A stretch of DNA of 64,000 nucleotides from Serratia ureilytica (GCF_013375155.1 NZ_JABXOF010000005.1:186001-250000); one strand, 5' to 3'; numbered from the stretch's first letter, positions 27,278-38,258 are shown. The notes: generated from the sequence alone by a model not told the origin. A program made the numbers and translations.

Positions 27278-28028
27278 TAGCTAAGAACTGCTGGTACTGT
27301 TTGGATTGTGGAAAACTTCGCGCTAACTGCTTGCCATAGCGTTGAACGCTATCCTGACGGCCGGCTAACGCGGCGAAACGAATCTGTAACCATAAGCTGC
27401 TGGCGCTAGCCGGCAGAACATGCTGATAAACATCCAATAAAAGTTGCGACTGGGCGCGCTTCCCTTCTCCAAATTGCTTTTCGGCCTCCGCCAACAGCGG
27501 AGCGCCTTTGTCCGGATCGACTTTCAGCGCGCGGCTCAACAGCGTGCGCGCTTCATCGTTTTGTCCGGCCTTGAGAAAACAGTAACCTGCGTTTTCCAGG
27601 CTGTCAGCGACCTGACCATAATCGGGCGCCAGCGCCGCAGCGCTAAACTGCTGTTGCGCCGGTACATACTGCCCTAAACTGCAAAGAAACGCACCGTAAT
27701 TATTCAGTACGGTGCCATTGCCCGGCGCAAGTTTGAGCGCTTGCCGATAACGCTGTTCGGCCGCGGCGTTTTCACCGATCCGCTGCGCGTAGAGCGCCAT
27801 GCCCAACTGCGTGCGGTAATCCTGCGGGGCCGCGTCCAGCGCCTTTTCCAGGTTCTGGCGCGCGGCGTCCATGTCACCTTGCTGCAGGTACTCCAGCCCC
27901 AGCTGCAACCGCGTCTGGCCCGCCTCAGCGACCTGTGCTTCCTTTTCCGGCGATGAGCCGGAACACCCGGCCAACAACCCGACCGCCAGCCACACACCCC
28001 ACAGTTTCAGCTTCATGCCCGCATTCAT
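27267..28028 (-). CDS. pilW: PilW-type TPR lipoprotein
   Basis: This is a 253-residue lipoprotein ([10 protein letters not shown], Cys22) with about five TPR repeats ([18 protein letters not shown] and similar). It belongs to the type IV pilus biogenesis/stability PilW (PilF) family, which helps assemble secretin complexes; in enterobacteria without type IV pili it is kept between rlmN and rodZ and its role is unclear. The first ATG at 28028 has AAGGA only two bases upstream, so the in-frame ATG at 28016 (MKLKLWG) may be the true start. Confidence 0.85.
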   Translation of the reverse strand: MNAGMKLKLWGVWLAVGLLAGCSGSSPEKEAQVAEAGQTRLQLGLEYLQQGDMDAARQNLEKALDAAPQDYRTQLGMALYAQRIGENAAAEQRYRQALKLAPGNGTVLNNYGAFLCSLGQYVPAQQQFSAAALAPDYGQVADSLENAGYCFLKAGQNDEARTLLSRALKVDPDKGAPLLAEAEKQFGEGKRAQSQLLLDVYQHVLPASASSLWLQIRFAALAGRQDSVQRYGKQLARSFPQSKQYQQFLANEY

Positions 28029-28113
28029 TTCCTTATCGGCCGTCAGCTAACGCCCATTAGCGTCAACATCTCGCATAACAGGCTGTTAGATAACAAAAAA
28101 GGTGCTATAGGAT

Positions 28114-29310
28114 TCAGACCGCCCGTACGCTGATAGGTTCCCCGGCCATTTTCTTTTTCAGGGTACGCTTGGTACGGTCGATCACTTCACCCGCCAGTTG
28201 CCCGCAGGCGGCGTCGATATCGTCACCGCGGGTTTTACGAACAATAGTCGTAAAGCCGTATTCCATCAACACCTTGGAGAAACGGTCCACCCGGCTGTTG
28301 GAGCTGCGGCCGTAAGGGGCGCCCGGGAACGGGTTCCATGGGATCAGGTTGATCTTGCACGGCGTGTCTTTCAGCACTTCCGCCAACTGATGCGCATCGT
28401 CGGTGCTGTCGTTGATATGATCCAGCATCACGTACTCGACGGTGACGCGCCCCTGGTTGGCGTTGGATTTCTCCAGGTAGCGACGCACCGCGGACAGGAA
28501 GGTCTCGATGTTGTACTTGCGGTTGATCGGCACGATCTCATCGCGGATGGTGTCGTTAGGCGCGTGCAGCGAAATGGCCAGCGCCACGTCGATCATGTCG
28601 CCCAGCTTGTCCAGCGCCGGCACCACGCCGGAGGTAGACAGGGTCACGCGGCGTTTGGACAGGCCAAAGCCGAAGTCGTCCAGCATGATTTCCATCGCCG
28701 GCACCACGTTATTCAGGTTGAGCAGCGGTTCGCCCATGCCCATCATCACCACGTTGGTGATCGGGCGTTGGCCGGTCACCTTCAGCGCGCCGATGATTTT
28801 CGCCGCGCGCCACACCTGGCCGATGATTTCCGACACGCGCAGGTTGCGGTTGAAGCCCTGCTGCGCCGTCGAACAGAATTTGCACTCCAGCGCACAACCC
28901 ACCTGCGAGGAGACGCACAGCGTCGCGCGGTCGGCTTCCGGGATGTACACGGTTTCGACCTGCTGATCGCCCACCTTGATCGCCCATTTGATGGTGCCGT
29001 CGGCCGAGCGCTGTTCTTCCGCCACCTCCGGCGCGCGGATTTCCGCCACGCGCTGCAGCTTGCCGCGCAGGACTTTGTTGATGTCGGTCATCTGCTCGAA
29101 ATCGTCGCAGCAGTAGTGATAAATCCACTTCATCACCTGATCGGCGCGGAACGGTTTCTCGCCCATTTCGGCGAAGAACTCGCGCATTTGCTGGCGGTTC
29201 AGATCCAGCAGGTTGATTTTGGCCGCAGCCGGTTGCTCCACGTTAACGGAGGGGGTAGTCAGCGAATTATTTTCAGACACGGTGTGCTCGGACGTGATGG
29301 GTTCTAACAT
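28114..29310 (-). CDS. rlmN: Dual-specificity rRNA/tRNA methyltransferase RlmN
   Basis: This radical-SAM enzyme methylates C2 of A2503 in 23S rRNA and A37 in some tRNAs. It has 398 residues with the radical-SAM motif in [15 protein letters not shown], the conserved [13 protein letters not shown] and the C-terminal resolving cysteine in [11 protein letters not shown]. The first ~35 residues are variable in the family, so the ATG at 29310 is only one of several possible starts. It lies upstream of pilW. Confidence 0.96.
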   Translation of the reverse strand: MLEPITSEHTVSENNSLTTPSVNVEQPAAAKINLLDLNRQQMREFFAEMGEKPFRADQVMKWIYHYCCDDFEQMTDINKVLRGKLQRVAEIRAPEVAEEQRSADGTIKWAIKVGDQQVETVYIPEADRATLCVSSQVGCALECKFCSTAQQGFNRNLRVSEIIGQVWRAAKIIGALKVTGQRPITNVVMMGMGEPLLNLNNVVPAMEIMLDDFGFGLSKRRVTLSTSGVVPALDKLGDMIDVALAISLHAPNDTIRDEIVPINRKYNIETFLSAVRRYLEKSNANQGRVTVEYVMLDHINDSTDDAHQLAEVLKDTPCKINLIPWNPFPGAPYGRSSNSRVDRFSKVLMEYGFTTIVRKTRGDDIDAACGQLAGEVIDRTKRTLKKKMAGEPISVRAV

Positions 29311-29402
29311 AATGATCTCTGGCCTCGTTATTACACGTTATGGCGCTAAAGAATGGAAAGTAAGTTGTGCATTTCAGCCCGCGAGATTCGGGTGGCGGCA
29401 CT

Positions 29403-29439
29403 AAAAACACGCCCCTGACAAGTCGTCTTATCAGGGGCG
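29403..29439 (-). terminator. ndk terminator
   Basis: CGCCCCTGA (29410-29418) and TCAGGGGCG (29431-29439) form a nine-base-pair stem; on the minus strand GTGTTTTT follows. It lies about 110 bases beyond ndk. Confidence 0.8.
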
Positions 29440-29547
29440 CGGCATTGTACAAATTTTAGTAGCGGGTTTCTATGGCTGAAAGGCATTCAGGGCATTTTTA
29501 TTGTTTCAGCCGGTGAATGCCTGGCTATCAGCTCAGAAACGGCACGA

Positions 29548-29973
29548 TTAACGTGCGCAGATTTCGCTTTCGTTGAAGAAGTAAGCGATTTCACGCTGTG
29601 CGGATTCAACGGAGTCGGAACCGTGAACGGCGTTAGCGGTGAAGCTGTCCGCGTAGTCGGCGCGCAGGGTGCCGGCCAGTGCGTTGTCCGGGTTGGTTGC
29701 GCCCATGATGTCGCGGTTGCGCTGCACGGCGTTTTCAGATTCCAGAACCTGCACCATGATTGGGCCGGAGGTCATGAACTCTACCAGACCGTCGAAGAAT
29801 GGGCGGCCTTTGTGCTCAGCGTAGAAGCCTTCAGCTTGCTCGCGAGTCAGACGCAGCATTTTAGCGGCGATGATTTTGAAACCGGCGCGCTCGAAACGCG
29901 CGTAGATAGCGCCGATGTCGTTGTTGGCTACAGCGTTTGGTTTAACGATGGAAAAGGTACGTTCTACGGTCAT
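29548..29973 (-). CDS. ndk: Nucleoside diphosphate kinase
   Basis: The enzyme balances NTP pools by phosphate transfer through a phosphohistidine. It has 141 residues with the active-site His in [12 protein letters not shown], the N-terminal [10 protein letters not shown] and the [11 protein letters not shown] loop. It appears to be a single-gene unit: a terminator follows, and a GGCCGG hairpin at 30001-30024 lies upstream. Confidence 0.97.
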   Translation of the reverse strand: MTVERTFSIVKPNAVANNDIGAIYARFERAGFKIIAAKMLRLTREQAEGFYAEHKGRPFFDGLVEFMTSGPIMVQVLESENAVQRNRDIMGATNPDNALAGTLRADYADSFTANAVHGSDSVESAQREIAYFFNESEICAR

Positions 29974-30000
29974 GATGGCCTCTGTATGACTTCCAAAACA

Positions 30001-30024
30001 GGCCGGTCTGCAATGTTGCCGGCC
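30001..30024 (-). terminator. Hairpin between sseB and ndk
   Basis: GGCCGG and CCGGCC flank a 12-base loop; on the minus strand TGTTTTGG follows. It may end sseB transcription or sit in the ndk leader. Confidence 0.4.
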
Positions 30025-30134
30025 TTCTCAAGTGGCGCAGATTATATGTGCGCCGTTAACGCTTGCCTACGGGAAAATCAACATTTCATTAAAAAAATAT
30101 GATCTTCCTGCGGCATTTCCGACCACGCGCCGCG

Positions 30135-30965
30135 TTACTGGGTCTTGTCGGTGGACGGGATCAAATTGCGCAGCCAGCTGCCCCAGCGGCGCTGATAAAA
30201 CGGCTGCGTATGGGCGATCAGGTAGTGGCTGATGCCGCGCTCTTTCTCCGACACCAGGCAGAAATCGACCGGTTCGTCATTCGGCGCCGTTTCGCTGGCG
30301 ACGCTGCCGGCCTCGTTGATCAACGCCTCGATCTCCGCCGGTTCTGCATCCACTTCCAGCCCGATCAGCAGATTCGGCTTCTCGTCCGCCGCCTGGTCGT
30401 GCATCAGCGCCAGAAACGCGCGGCGCACCGGTTTGCGCTGGCTGAACAGCGTGGTCAGCGCATCCACCATCGCCGACGGGTACTCTTCGGGCTGCCCCAA
30501 CAGGATTTGGGTCTCTTTGTCGACGTAATGCTCAACCGGTTTGACGACGCCACCGGTCGCCAGCAGCATCGCCACCTCTTCCGGGTAGAACTCTTTGCCG
30601 TATTCCGCCTTCGGGTTGAGGAACAAATCCGCGCCCTGGGTGATTTCAAACAGCACCCGCGCCGGCATGGCGATGAACGGCTGTTCGTCCTCAACGGCCT
30701 TCTGCAACGCTTCCAGCGAGGTGAAGAACGGAATGATGCTGCCGCCGTCCTGCTTTTCCCAATGCTGGATATTGACCGGCGTATCCGCGTTCAGCGTGAT
30801 GTCGCCGTCCTGCTGCACCTGCTCGCTGTCGCCGAGGATCAGCACCGTGGCGTCGAGCAGTTCACGGAAGAACGCCGGACGGTGGGCCGGCTCCGTCACC
30901 GCCAGCTTCAGCAGGCGTTCAAGCTCGTTCTCGCTCGGGGCGGCATCGTGATGATGGGAACTCAT
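30135..30965 (-). CDS. sseB: SseB family protein (enhanced serine sensitivity)
   Basis: This 276-residue protein matches the SseB family of enterobacteria, named for serine sensitivity when overproduced. It has two alpha/beta domains: residues ~10-130 with FFTSLEALQKAVE and FIAMPARVLFEIT, and a C-terminal domain with FLALMHDQA. It is distinct from the Salmonella type III effector chaperone of the same name. It is downstream of pepB, the order seen in E. coli. Confidence 0.9.
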   Translation of the reverse strand: MSSHHHDAAPSENELERLLKLAVTEPAHRPAFFRELLDATVLILGDSEQVQQDGDITLNADTPVNIQHWEKQDGGSIIPFFTSLEALQKAVEDEQPFIAMPARVLFEITQGADLFLNPKAEYGKEFYPEEVAMLLATGGVVKPVEHYVDKETQILLGQPEEYPSAMVDALTTLFSQRKPVRRAFLALMHDQAADEKPNLLIGLEVDAEPAEIEALINEAGSVASETAPNDEPVDFCLVSEKERGISHYLIAHTQPFYQRRWGSWLRNLIPSTDKTQ

Positions 30966-30991
30966 GGCAAACTCCAGGGATCAAATAGCGA

Positions 30992-31009
30992 GGCCCAGCA
31001 TGCTGGGCC
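30992..31009. terminator. Perfect palindrome after pepB
   Basis: GGCCCAGCATGCTGGGCC is an 18-base perfect palindrome between pepB and sseB. A clear T tract is missing on the minus strand, so it may be a weak terminator or an mRNA-stabilising structure. Confidence 0.45.
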
Positions 31010-31054
31010 CCGAAGATAATGCGCATTCTAGCGCCCGACGCGGCGGGCGTTCAA

Positions 31055-32350
31055 TTATTTGGCTTTGCTCAGCAACAGATTGGCCAGGGTGCGCACGCCC
31101 AGCCCGGTCGCGCCGGCCGACCACTGATCCACCGCGCCTTTGCGGTAGGTGGCGGAACAGTCGATGTGCAACCAGCCTTGCTGGTAGTTCTTAACGAAAT
31201 GCGACAGGAAGGCCGCCGCGGTGCTGGCGCCGGCGGTGTAGGCCGGGCCGGCCACGTTGTTCAGCTCGGCGAAGTTGGACGGCAGCTGGCTGCGGTGGAA
31301 CTCGGCCAGCGGCAGACGCCAGAACGGCTCGTGCTCGGCGGCGGCGCTGCTCAGCAGTTCCTGTGCCAGCGCATCGTCGAAGCTGAACAGGGCGTGGTAG
31401 TCGTTGCCTACCGCGGTTTTGGCCGCGCCGGTCAGGGTCGCGCAGTCGATAATCAGCTGCGGATTCTGCTCAGAAGCGTCGATCAGGCCGTCGGCCAGTA
31501 CCAGGCGCCCTTCAGCATCGGTGTTCATCACCTCGACGGTTTTGCCGTTGCGGTAGCGAATGATGTCACCCAGTTTGAAGGCGTTGCCGCTGACCATGTT
31601 GTCGGCGCAGCACAGGTACAGCTTCACGCGCTGCTTCAGACCACGCGCCGCCGCCAGCGCCAGGGCGCCGGTGATGGTGGCCGCACCGCCCATGTCAGCC
31701 TTCATCGAATCCATAAAGGCGCTCTGTTTCAGGCTATAACCGCCGGTATCGAAGGTGATGCCCTTGCCGACCAGGCAAGCGAACACCGGCGCGTCCGGGT
31801 TACCGGTCGGGTTGAAGTCCAGCGCCAGCAGCACCGGCGGGCGCTCGGAGCCGCGGCCGACGGTGTGGATGCCGGCATAGTTCTGCTCACGCAGATCTTC
31901 GCCCTTGGTGATGCGGTAGCTGACGGCATCGCAGCCGACGTCGCACATCAGATCGACGGCGCGGGTCGCCAGTTGCTCCGGCCCCAGCTCTTCCGCCGGC
32001 ATGTTGATGGTGTCGCGCACCCAGTCGACGATCTTCAGGCGCTGATCCAGCTCCTGACGCGCGGCTTCCGGCAGTTCGGCCCATTCGACGTTGCGTTGCC
32101 CTTTCAGCCCGCGGTAACCCTGCCAAAACGCCCAGCTGTTTTCCAAATCCCAACCGTCGCCGGCCAGCTTGACGTTTTTGATGCCCTGACCGTCAATTTT
32201 GCGGCCCGCACGCTGGATCGCGCCCAGCTTGTCGGCGCCGGTCAGGTGGATGGTCATCCCTTCGCCGTTGGTGCTGAGCAGCGCTTTTTCGCCCCAGCGG
32301 GCGTCGGCAGGTTGTTGCGACAGCGTAACCTGCATGAATTCTGTTGTCAT
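31055..32350 (-). CDS. pepB: Peptidase B (M17 aminopeptidase)
   Basis: This cytosolic two-metal aminopeptidase of the leucyl aminopeptidase family trims peptides with acidic N-termini. It has 431 residues; metal and catalytic motifs include [23 protein letters not shown] and the family signature [14 protein letters not shown]. It lies downstream of the isc operon's iscX, separated by intergenic repeat copy 2. Confidence 0.96.
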   Translation of the reverse strand: MTTEFMQVTLSQQPADARWGEKALLSTNGEGMTIHLTGADKLGAIQRAGRKIDGQGIKNVKLAGDGWDLENSWAFWQGYRGLKGQRNVEWAELPEAARQELDQRLKIVDWVRDTINMPAEELGPEQLATRAVDLMCDVGCDAVSYRITKGEDLREQNYAGIHTVGRGSERPPVLLALDFNPTGNPDAPVFACLVGKGITFDTGGYSLKQSAFMDSMKADMGGAATITGALALAAARGLKQRVKLYLCCADNMVSGNAFKLGDIIRYRNGKTVEVMNTDAEGRLVLADGLIDASEQNPQLIIDCATLTGAAKTAVGNDYHALFSFDDALAQELLSSAAAEHEPFWRLPLAEFHRSQLPSNFAELNNVAGPAYTAGASTAAAFLSHFVKNYQQGWLHIDCSATYRKGAVDQWSAGATGLGVRTLANLLLSKAK

Positions 32351-32403
32351 AGCCTTCTTACTCCGGATGTTCCCTTTATTATTTCATTAGGGCTTTATTG
32401 CAT

Positions 32404-32525
32404 ACCCTATGGATTTCAAATTGCAGCTAGGCGCCCAGCGATCTCATCCCCAGGAGCTTACTCAGGTAAGTGACTGGGGTGTGATCGTGCAGGTAACAAC
32501 GCTGCGGTTTGAAAGACGACGGGTA
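32404..32525. repeat. Intergenic palindromic repeat, copy 2
   Basis: This is an uninterrupted copy of about 120 bases in inverted orientation relative to the other two. It runs from CCCTATGGATTTCAAATTGC through the core palindrome CCCCAGGAGCTTACTC...GTAAGTGACTGGGG (32449-32478) to the end box GCGGTTTGAAAGACGACGGGT. It lies between pepB and the iscX terminator. Short open frames inside it are artefacts of the repeat. Confidence 0.75.
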
Positions 32526-32541
32526 TGTCGGATACAAAATA

Positions 32542-32566
32542 AACGGGCCGCCCATGGCAGCCCGTT
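32542..32566 (-). terminator. isc operon terminator after iscX
   Basis: AACGGGC-GCC and GGC-GCCCGTT pair around ATGG with one mismatch; on the minus strand TTATTTTG follows, eight bases after the iscX stop. Confidence 0.75.
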
Positions 32567-32573
32567 ACGCTAT

Positions 32574-32774
32574 TTACTCCGCTTCATCTAACCAGACCAG
32601 CAGGATCGCTTCCAGTATTTTTTCGTTGGAAGCCTGCGGATCGTCGTCGAACTCTTCCAGATCGCAGATCCACTGATGCATGTCGGTAAAACGCACGGTT
32701 TTCGGATCGGTGTCCGGGTATTGGTCGTACAGGGCTTCGCCGATTTCACGGCTGTCGGTCCACTTCAGTCCCAT
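32574..32774 (-). CDS. iscX: Iron-sulfur assembly protein IscX
   Basis: This is a 66-residue acidic protein, the last gene of the isc operon. IscX (YfhJ) binds IscS on the same face as frataxin and tunes cluster assembly. The sequence has the conserved [13 protein letters not shown] start, [15 protein letters not shown] and the EEFDDDP acidic patch. It follows fdx by 32 bases. Confidence 0.96.
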   Translation of the reverse strand: MGLKWTDSREIGEALYDQYPDTDPKTVRFTDMHQWICDLEEFDDDPQASNEKILEAILLVWLDEAE

Positions 32775-32806
32775 TATGATCTCCGGGTTGAGGCTGCGGC
32801 TAACAA

Positions 32807-33142
32807 TTAATGCTCACGCGCGTGGTTGACGGTGTAGCGCGGCATTTCGACCACCAGATCTTCGTCGGCGACCAGCGCCTGGCAGCTCAGACGGCTTTCC
32901 GGCTCCAGCCCCCACGCTTTGTCCAGCATGTCGTCTTCCAGCTCGCTGCTCTCTTCCAGCGAATCGAAGCCTTCACGCACGATGCAGTGGCAGGTGGTGC
33001 AGGCGCAGGATTTCTCGCAGGCATGCTCGATTTCAATGCCGTTGCGCAGCGCAACGTTGAGGATCGACTCCCCTTTTTCGGCTTCCAGAACCGCCCCTTC
33101 CGGGCACAGATCTTGATGGGGCAGGAAAACAATTTTAGGCAT
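32807..33142 (-). CDS. fdx: ISC [2Fe-2S] ferredoxin
   Basis: This adrenodoxin-type ferredoxin supplies electrons for cluster assembly on IscU. It has 111 residues with ligands Cys42, Cys48 and Cys51 ([13 protein letters not shown]) and Cys87 in SRLSCQAL. It is two bases from the hscA stop, which indicates translational coupling within the isc operon. Confidence 0.98.
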   Translation of the reverse strand: MPKIVFLPHQDLCPEGAVLEAEKGESILNVALRNGIEIEHACEKSCACTTCHCIVREGFDSLEESSELEDDMLDKAWGLEPESRLSCQALVADEDLVVEMPRYTVNHAREH

Positions 33143-33144
33143 GG

Positions 33145-34995
33145 TTAAACCTCATCCACAGAATGGCCAGCCAGCGCGCGGCGAATGGAAGCGTCCATGC
33201 GGCGCGCGGCAAAATCTTGCGTTTGTGCATCTAATGTTTTGATGGCGTCTTCGATAGCGGCGGGATCTTCACCCTGCGCCGCCTGCTGCAACGCCTGGGT
33301 CGCGGCGGCGATCGCCTGGCTTTCCGCCTCGCTCAGCAGCGCCGCGTCGGTGGCCAGCGCGCCCTGCAGGCTTTCCAGCACCCGCGCGGCTTCCACGCGT
33401 TGCTCCGCCAGCTTGCGCGCGCCCACGTCGCTTTGCGCGTTGGCCATCGAATCTTTGATCATGCCGGCGATTTCGCCGTCCGACAGGCCGTACGACGGCT
33501 TGACCTGGATCGAGGCTTCCACGCCGGTGGATTTCTCCATCGCGGTGACGCTCAGCAGACCATCGGCATCCACCTGGAAGGTGACGCGAATGTGCGCGCC
33601 CCCGGCAGGCAATGGCGGCAGGCCGCGCAGCGTGAAGCGCGCCAGCGAACGGCAATCCTGCACCAGCTCGCGCTCGCCCTGCAGCACGTGGATCATCATC
33701 GCGCTCTGGCCATCTTTAAAGGTGGTGAACTCCTGCGCGCGCGCCACCGGAATGGTGGTGTTGCGCGGGATCACTTTCTCCACCAGACCGCCCATGGTTT
33801 CGAGGCCCAGCGACAGCGGGATCACGTCCAGCAGCAGCATGTCGCTGTCCGGCTTGTTGCCCACCAGAATGTCGGCCTGGATCGCGGCGCCGATGGCGAC
33901 CACTTTATCCGGATCGATAGACGTCAGCGGCGTGCGGCCGAAGAAGGCGCCCACCTGCTCACGCACCAGCGGCACGCGGGTGGAACCGCCGACCATCACC
34001 GCTTCCAGCACCTCGTCGGCGGCGACGCCGGCATCTTTCAGCGCGCGGCGGCAGGCCATCAGCGTACGTTTCACCAGCGGAGCGATCAGCGCTTCGAACT
34101 GGGCGCGGGTCACCTCGCCCTGCCAGCCGGCTACCTCAACGCACACGCTGTCGGCATCGCTCAACGCGATTTTGGCGGCGATGGCGGCGTCCAGCAGTTG
34201 GCGCTGCACACCGTGATCGCTGCGATCGGCCACGCCGGCCTGGTCGCGCAACCAGTCGGCCAGCAGGTGATCGAAGTCGTCGCCGCCCAGCGCGGAATCG
34301 CCGCCGGTGGCCAGCACTTCGAACACGCCGCGGCTGAGGCGCAGAATGGAGATATCAAAGGTGCCGCCGCCCAGATCGTAAACCGCGATCACCCCTTCCT
34401 GGCCGGAATCCAGCCCATAGGCGATCGCGGCCGCAGTGGGTTCGTTCAACAGACGCAGAACGTGCAGGCCGGCCAGACGCGCCGCGTCTTTGGTGCCCTG
34501 GCGCTGCGCGTCGTCGAAGTAAGCGGGAACGGTAATCACGACGCCATCCAGCTCGCCTTCCAGCGCCGCTTGCGCGCGCGCGGACAGAGCCCGCAGGATA
34601 TCGGCGGAGACGCCAACCGGGTTAACCGGGCCGGCGGCGGTGACGATCAGCGGCAGGCCGTTGTCGCTGGCCTGAAATTGATACGGCAGGTTCGGGTAAC
34701 GTTGCTGGACGTCCGCCAACGAACGGCCCATCATGCGTTTGATGGAGCTGACGGTATTGGCCGGATCCTGCGCCGCCTGTTGGCGCGCCTCCCAGCCGAC
34801 GCGCTGCGCGTCCGCCTGATAATGCACTACCGAAGGCAGCAAATGGCGACCCTGTTCGTCGGCCAGCGTTTCCGCTTGCCCGCTGCGCACCGTGGCGACC
34901 AGCGAGTTGGTGGTGCCCAAGTCGATGCCGGCGGCCAGACGTCGCTGGTGCGGCGCGGCGCTGAGGCCAGGCTCACTAATTTGTAATAAGGCCAT
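33145..34995 (-). CDS. hscA: Fe-S assembly chaperone HscA
   Basis: This is the specialised Hsp70 that helps release clusters from IscU. It has 616 residues with the ATPase domain motifs [28 protein letters not shown] and [10 protein letters not shown], then a substrate-binding domain (~390-500) and helical lid. It lies downstream of its J-protein partner gene hscB and before fdx, as in other gamma-proteobacteria. Confidence 0.98.
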   Translation of the reverse strand: MALLQISEPGLSAAPHQRRLAAGIDLGTTNSLVATVRSGQAETLADEQGRHLLPSVVHYQADAQRVGWEARQQAAQDPANTVSSIKRMMGRSLADVQQRYPNLPYQFQASDNGLPLIVTAAGPVNPVGVSADILRALSARAQAALEGELDGVVITVPAYFDDAQRQGTKDAARLAGLHVLRLLNEPTAAAIAYGLDSGQEGVIAVYDLGGGTFDISILRLSRGVFEVLATGGDSALGGDDFDHLLADWLRDQAGVADRSDHGVQRQLLDAAIAAKIALSDADSVCVEVAGWQGEVTRAQFEALIAPLVKRTLMACRRALKDAGVAADEVLEAVMVGGSTRVPLVREQVGAFFGRTPLTSIDPDKVVAIGAAIQADILVGNKPDSDMLLLDVIPLSLGLETMGGLVEKVIPRNTTIPVARAQEFTTFKDGQSAMMIHVLQGERELVQDCRSLARFTLRGLPPLPAGGAHIRVTFQVDADGLLSVTAMEKSTGVEASIQVKPSYGLSDGEIAGMIKDSMANAQSDVGARKLAEQRVEAARVLESLQGALATDAALLSEAESQAIAAATQALQQAAQGEDPAAIEDAIKTLDAQTQDFAARRMDASIRRALAGHSVDEV

Positions 34996-35027
34996 GTTGA
35001 AGCTTCCACAATCAGAATCAGAAGGTG

Positions 35028-35549
35028 TTACTCAAAACCCAGCAGTTTTTCTTCGAGTTGTTCAACCTGTTGCTGGAGTTTGTCCAAGAAGCGCAGCTTG
35101 CGCACGGTGTCGGCGGCGTCCGCCCACTGTTCACTGTCCAACTGCTGCAGCATCAGCGCGCTGCGCTGTTTGACCGAGGCGGCCAGCCGCGCGCCGAAAT
35201 CGGCCAGCAGGCTTTCCGCCTCCGGCTTGCGCTCAATGGCGTCGAGCTCTTCGCGCAGTTCCAGCTGTTCCATCAGGAACGCGGTGTCGCGCATCGTATG
35301 CTGTTCGTTGCCCAGATCGAAGCCGTGCAACGATAGCATATACTCCGCGCGTTTTAACGGGTGCTTCAGCGCCTGGTAGGCTTCGTTGATGGTCGCCGCC
35401 TGCTGCAACGCCATCAGGCGTTCGCGCTCCGGCTGGTTGGCGAAACGATCGGGGTGGAATTGGCGCTGCAGATCCTGGAAGCGGGACGCAAGCAGGCTGC
35501 CGTCCACGGTGTAGCGAACTGGCAGCCCGAATAAAGTAAAGTAATCCAT
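35028..35549 (-). CDS. hscB: J-domain co-chaperone HscB
   Basis: HscB delivers IscU to HscA and stimulates its ATPase. It has 173 residues with an N-terminal J domain (residues 1-75) including the HPD motif in FHPDRF, and a C-terminal three-helix bundle that binds IscU. It lies 32 bases upstream of hscA. Confidence 0.97.
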   Translation of the reverse strand: MDYFTLFGLPVRYTVDGSLLASRFQDLQRQFHPDRFANQPERERLMALQQAATINEAYQALKHPLKRAEYMLSLHGFDLGNEQHTMRDTAFLMEQLELREELDAIERKPEAESLLADFGARLAASVKQRSALMLQQLDSEQWADAADTVRKLRFLDKLQQQVEQLEEKLLGFE

Positions 35550-35611
35550 AGCGTGCTCTGGGCGTTAGCGGATGAAGTTCCCCCGCCGAAACGGGGGAGC
35601 ACGATGGACTG

Positions 35612-35935
35612 TCAGACGTTGAAACTCTCGCCGCAGCCGCACTCGCTTGAGACGTTCGGGTTGTTGAACTTGAAGCCTTCGTTCAGGCCTTCCTTAACGA
35701 AATCAAGCTCGGTGCCGTCAAGGTAGACCAGGCTCTTGCCGTCGATGATCACCTTGATGCCTTTGTCTTCAAATACGATGTCGTCATCGTTGGCTTCGTC
35801 AACAAATTCCAGCACGTACGCCATCCCGGAGCAGCCGGAAGTTCGCACTCCCAGACGCAGGCCGAGACCCTTGCCGCGGTTCGTCAAAAACGCCTGAACA
35901 CGCTGCGCAGCGCTGTCGCTCATGGTAATAGACAT
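35612..35935 (-). CDS. iscA: A-type iron-sulfur carrier IscA
   Basis: This scaffold/carrier transfers clusters to target proteins. It has 107 residues from the ATG at 35935 ([13 protein letters not shown]), the family start; an ATG six codons upstream is not conserved. The three ligand cysteines are Cys35 ([10 protein letters not shown]), Cys99 and Cys101 (SSECGCGE). It sits between iscU and hscB. Confidence 0.97.
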   Translation of the reverse strand: MSITMSDSAAQRVQAFLTNRGKGLGLRLGVRTSGCSGMAYVLEFVDEANDDDIVFEDKGIKVIIDGKSLVYLDGTELDFVKEGLNEGFKFNNPNVSSECGCGESFNV

Positions 35936-35989
35936 CACAACCTCACACTTCACATCAAAGCCCGGCGCGGCCGGGCCGACTCAGACAAA

Positions 35990-36376
35990 TTACTTGGCGC
36001 TATGCTTGCTCTTATAGTCGGCAATCGCTGCTTTGATGGCGTCTTCAGCCAGGATCGAGCAGTGAATTTTGACCGGCGGCAATTCCAGCTCTTCGGCGAT
36101 CTGGGTGTTTTTGATCGCTTCAGCCTGATCCAGCGACTTGCCTTTCATCCATTCGGTCACCAGCGAGCTGGAGGCGATGGCGGAACCGCAGCCGTAAGTT
36201 TTAAAGCGCGCGTCTTCGATGATGCCTTCATCGTTAACCTTGATTTGCAGCTTCATCACGTCGCCGCAAGCCGGCGCCCCTACCATGCCGCTGCCGACGG
36301 TAGGATCTTCGTTGTCGAAAGAACCCACGTTGCGCGGGTTTTCATAATGATCGATTACTTTTTCGCTGTAAGCCAT
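35990..36376 (-). CDS. iscU: Iron-sulfur scaffold IscU
   Basis: IscU is the scaffold on which IscS-derived sulfur and iron build a cluster. It has 128 residues with Cys37 (GAPACGDV), Cys63 (YGCGSAIASSS) and His105-Cys106 (KIHCSILAED). The LPPVK segment before His105 is the HscA recognition motif. Confidence 0.98.
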   Translation of the reverse strand: MAYSEKVIDHYENPRNVGSFDNEDPTVGSGMVGAPACGDVMKLQIKVNDEGIIEDARFKTYGCGSAIASSSLVTEWMKGKSLDQAEAIKNTQIAEELELPPVKIHCSILAEDAIKAAIADYKSKHSAK

Positions 36377-36400
36377 GACCTTGCTCCTGAAACCTGAGAA

Positions 36401-37615
36401 TTAATGATGCGCCCATTCGATGCTGTTGATGTCCACGCCCTGCTTGAACATCTCCCACAGCGGGGACAGATCGCGCAGACGGCCGATGGATTTACGCACC
36501 AGTTGAATGGTGTAGTCGATCTCTTCTTCCGTGGTGAAACGCCCCAGGGAGAAACGGATCGAGCTGTGCGCCAATTCATCGCTCATGCCCAGCGCGCGCA
36601 GCACGTAGGACGGCTCGAGGCTGGCGGAGGTACAGGCTGAACCGGAAGAAACGGCCAGGTCTTTCAGCGCCATGATCAGCGACTCGCCTTCAACATAGTT
36701 GAAGCTGACGTTCAGGATGTTCGGTGCGCCGTGCTCCAGATCGCCGTTCAGATACACTTCTTCCATATCTTTCACGCCGTTCCACAGACGATCGCGCAGG
36801 GTGCGCAGACGCGCCATCTCTTCGGTCATCTCTTCTTTGGCGATGCGATAAGCTTCGCCCATGCCGACGATCTGGTGGACAGGCAGGGTGCCGGAACGCA
36901 TGCCGCGCTCGTGACCGCCGCCGTGCACCTGCGCTTCGATGCGGATGCGCGGCTTGCGACGCACATACAGCGCGCCGATGCCTTTCGGACCATAGATTTT
37001 GTGGCCGGAGAACGACATCAGGTCGACTTTCAGCTTGCTCAGATCGATAGGCAGTTTGCCCACGCTCTGGGTGGCGTCAACGTGGTAGATGATACCGCGC
37101 GCACGGCACATTTCGCCGATCGCTTCGATATCCTGCACCACGCCGATTTCGTTGTTGACGTGCATGATGGAGACCAGGATGGTGTCATCGCGCATCGCCG
37201 CTTCGAGATCCTGCAGGCTGATGATGCCGTTGCTCTGCGGCGCCAGGTAGGTGACTTCAAACCCTTCGCGCTCCAGCTGACGGCAAGTGTCGAGCACGGC
37301 TTTGTGTTCGGTTTTGCTGGTGATGATGTGCTTGCCTTTTTTCTGGTAGAAATTGGCAGCGCCTTTTATCGCCAGGTTGTCGGATTCGGTCGCCCCGGAG
37401 GTGAAGACGATTTCGCGCGGATCGGCGCCCACCAGTTCGGCGATTTGGTTACGGGCGATGTCTACCGCCTCTTCCGCCTGCCAACCGAAACGGTGGGAAC
37501 GGGAAGCCGGGTTGCCGAAAGTGCCGTCCAGGGTCAAAAACTGCATCATCTTCTCAGCAACGCGCGGGTCAACCGGCGTCGTTGCTGAGTAATCCAGATA
37601 AATCGGTAATTTCAT
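36401..37615 (-). CDS. iscS: Cysteine desulfurase IscS
   Basis: This PLP enzyme takes sulfur from cysteine for clusters, tRNA thiolation and cofactors. It has 404 residues with the PLP Lys in [12 protein letters not shown] and the persulfide Cys in [15 protein letters not shown]. It is the second gene of the operon, 54 bases behind iscR. Confidence 0.98.
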   Translation of the reverse strand: MKLPIYLDYSATTPVDPRVAEKMMQFLTLDGTFGNPASRSHRFGWQAEEAVDIARNQIAELVGADPREIVFTSGATESDNLAIKGAANFYQKKGKHIITSKTEHKAVLDTCRQLEREGFEVTYLAPQSNGIISLQDLEAAMRDDTILVSIMHVNNEIGVVQDIEAIGEMCRARGIIYHVDATQSVGKLPIDLSKLKVDLMSFSGHKIYGPKGIGALYVRRKPRIRIEAQVHGGGHERGMRSGTLPVHQIVGMGEAYRIAKEEMTEEMARLRTLRDRLWNGVKDMEEVYLNGDLEHGAPNILNVSFNYVEGESLIMALKDLAVSSGSACTSASLEPSYVLRALGMSDELAHSSIRFSLGRFTTEEEIDYTIQLVRKSIGRLRDLSPLWEMFKQGVDINSIEWAHH

Positions 37616-37669
37616 TGCTCTTGTGCTCCGTACATCACTTCCAAAAACTAAAATAATTTCGCCAGCTGC

Positions 37670-38164
37670 TTATGCGCGCAGATTAACGTTGATAGTTTCT
37701 TGCGGACGACCGTTGGCCGTGCGGCGCGTATCGTTGTTTTGACGATCCGCCACCACCAGCACTTCCTGGTTGTTGACCAGTTCAGCCAGCGTAATGTTGT
37801 TCAGGAACCCGCTGATGCGCTCGCTCAGATCGCGCCACAGGGCGTGGGTCAAGCAGCGATCGCCGCCCTGACAGCCTTCTTTGCCCTGGCAACGGGTTGC
37901 ATCTACCGATTCATCGACGGCAGTGATGACAGCGCCAACGGCGATCTCACCCGCGTCTTTACCCAGCAGATAACCACCGCCCGGACCGCGCACGCTGGCC
38001 ACCAGGCCATTCTTGCGCAGACGGGAGAATAATTGTTCCAGATAAGAGAGCGAAATACCCTGGCGTTCGGAAATGTCCGCCAGTGGCACCGGCCCTTCCT
38101 GGGAATGCAGCGCTACGTCGAGCATAGCGGTTACGGCATAACGGCCTTTGGATGTCAGTCTCAT
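37670..38164 (-). CDS. iscR: Iron-sulfur cluster regulator IscR
   Basis: This Rrf2-type winged-helix repressor senses [2Fe-2S] supply and represses its own operon when holding a cluster. It has 164 residues with the HTH in the first 60 residues and the ligands Cys92, Cys98, Cys104 plus His107 ([17 protein letters not shown]). Two boxes that fit its type 1 consensus lie directly upstream (separate entries). Confidence 0.98.
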   Translation of the reverse strand: MRLTSKGRYAVTAMLDVALHSQEGPVPLADISERQGISLSYLEQLFSRLRKNGLVASVRGPGGGYLLGKDAGEIAVGAVITAVDESVDATRCQGKEGCQGGDRCLTHALWRDLSERISGFLNNITLAELVNNQEVLVVADRQNNDTRRTANGRPQETINVNLRA

Positions 38165-38208
38165 AGCTCAATGGTTACCTGTTGGTCAAATATGGCCGAA
38201 AGTCTGAC

Positions 38209-38233
38209 ATTCCTGAGTAAAACAGTCAACTAT
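38209..38233 (-). promoter_or_regulatory. IscR type 1 box, promoter-proximal
   Basis: On the minus strand this reads ATAGTTGACTGTTTTACTC plus AGGAAT. It fits the type 1 pattern ATASYYGACTRWWWYAGTCRRSTAT with mismatches only in the second half-site and last triplet. It is about 45 bases upstream of iscR and includes a TTGACT that can serve as -35. Confidence 0.7.
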
Positions 38234-38258
38234 TTAACCTAGTAATTGACTCAAGTAT
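38234..38258 (-). promoter_or_regulatory. IscR type 1 box, promoter-distal
   Basis: On the minus strand this reads ATACTTGAGTCAATTACTAG plus GTTAA, directly abutting the proximal box. The match is weaker (GAGT for GACT), but tandem boxes are the arrangement found at the E. coli iscR promoter. Confidence 0.55.

Noticed and set aside
32409-32591. 60-codon open frame in the pepB-iscX gap
   Set aside because: It is made of repeat copy 2; a similar frame occurs in copy 3, which shows it is a repeat artefact.
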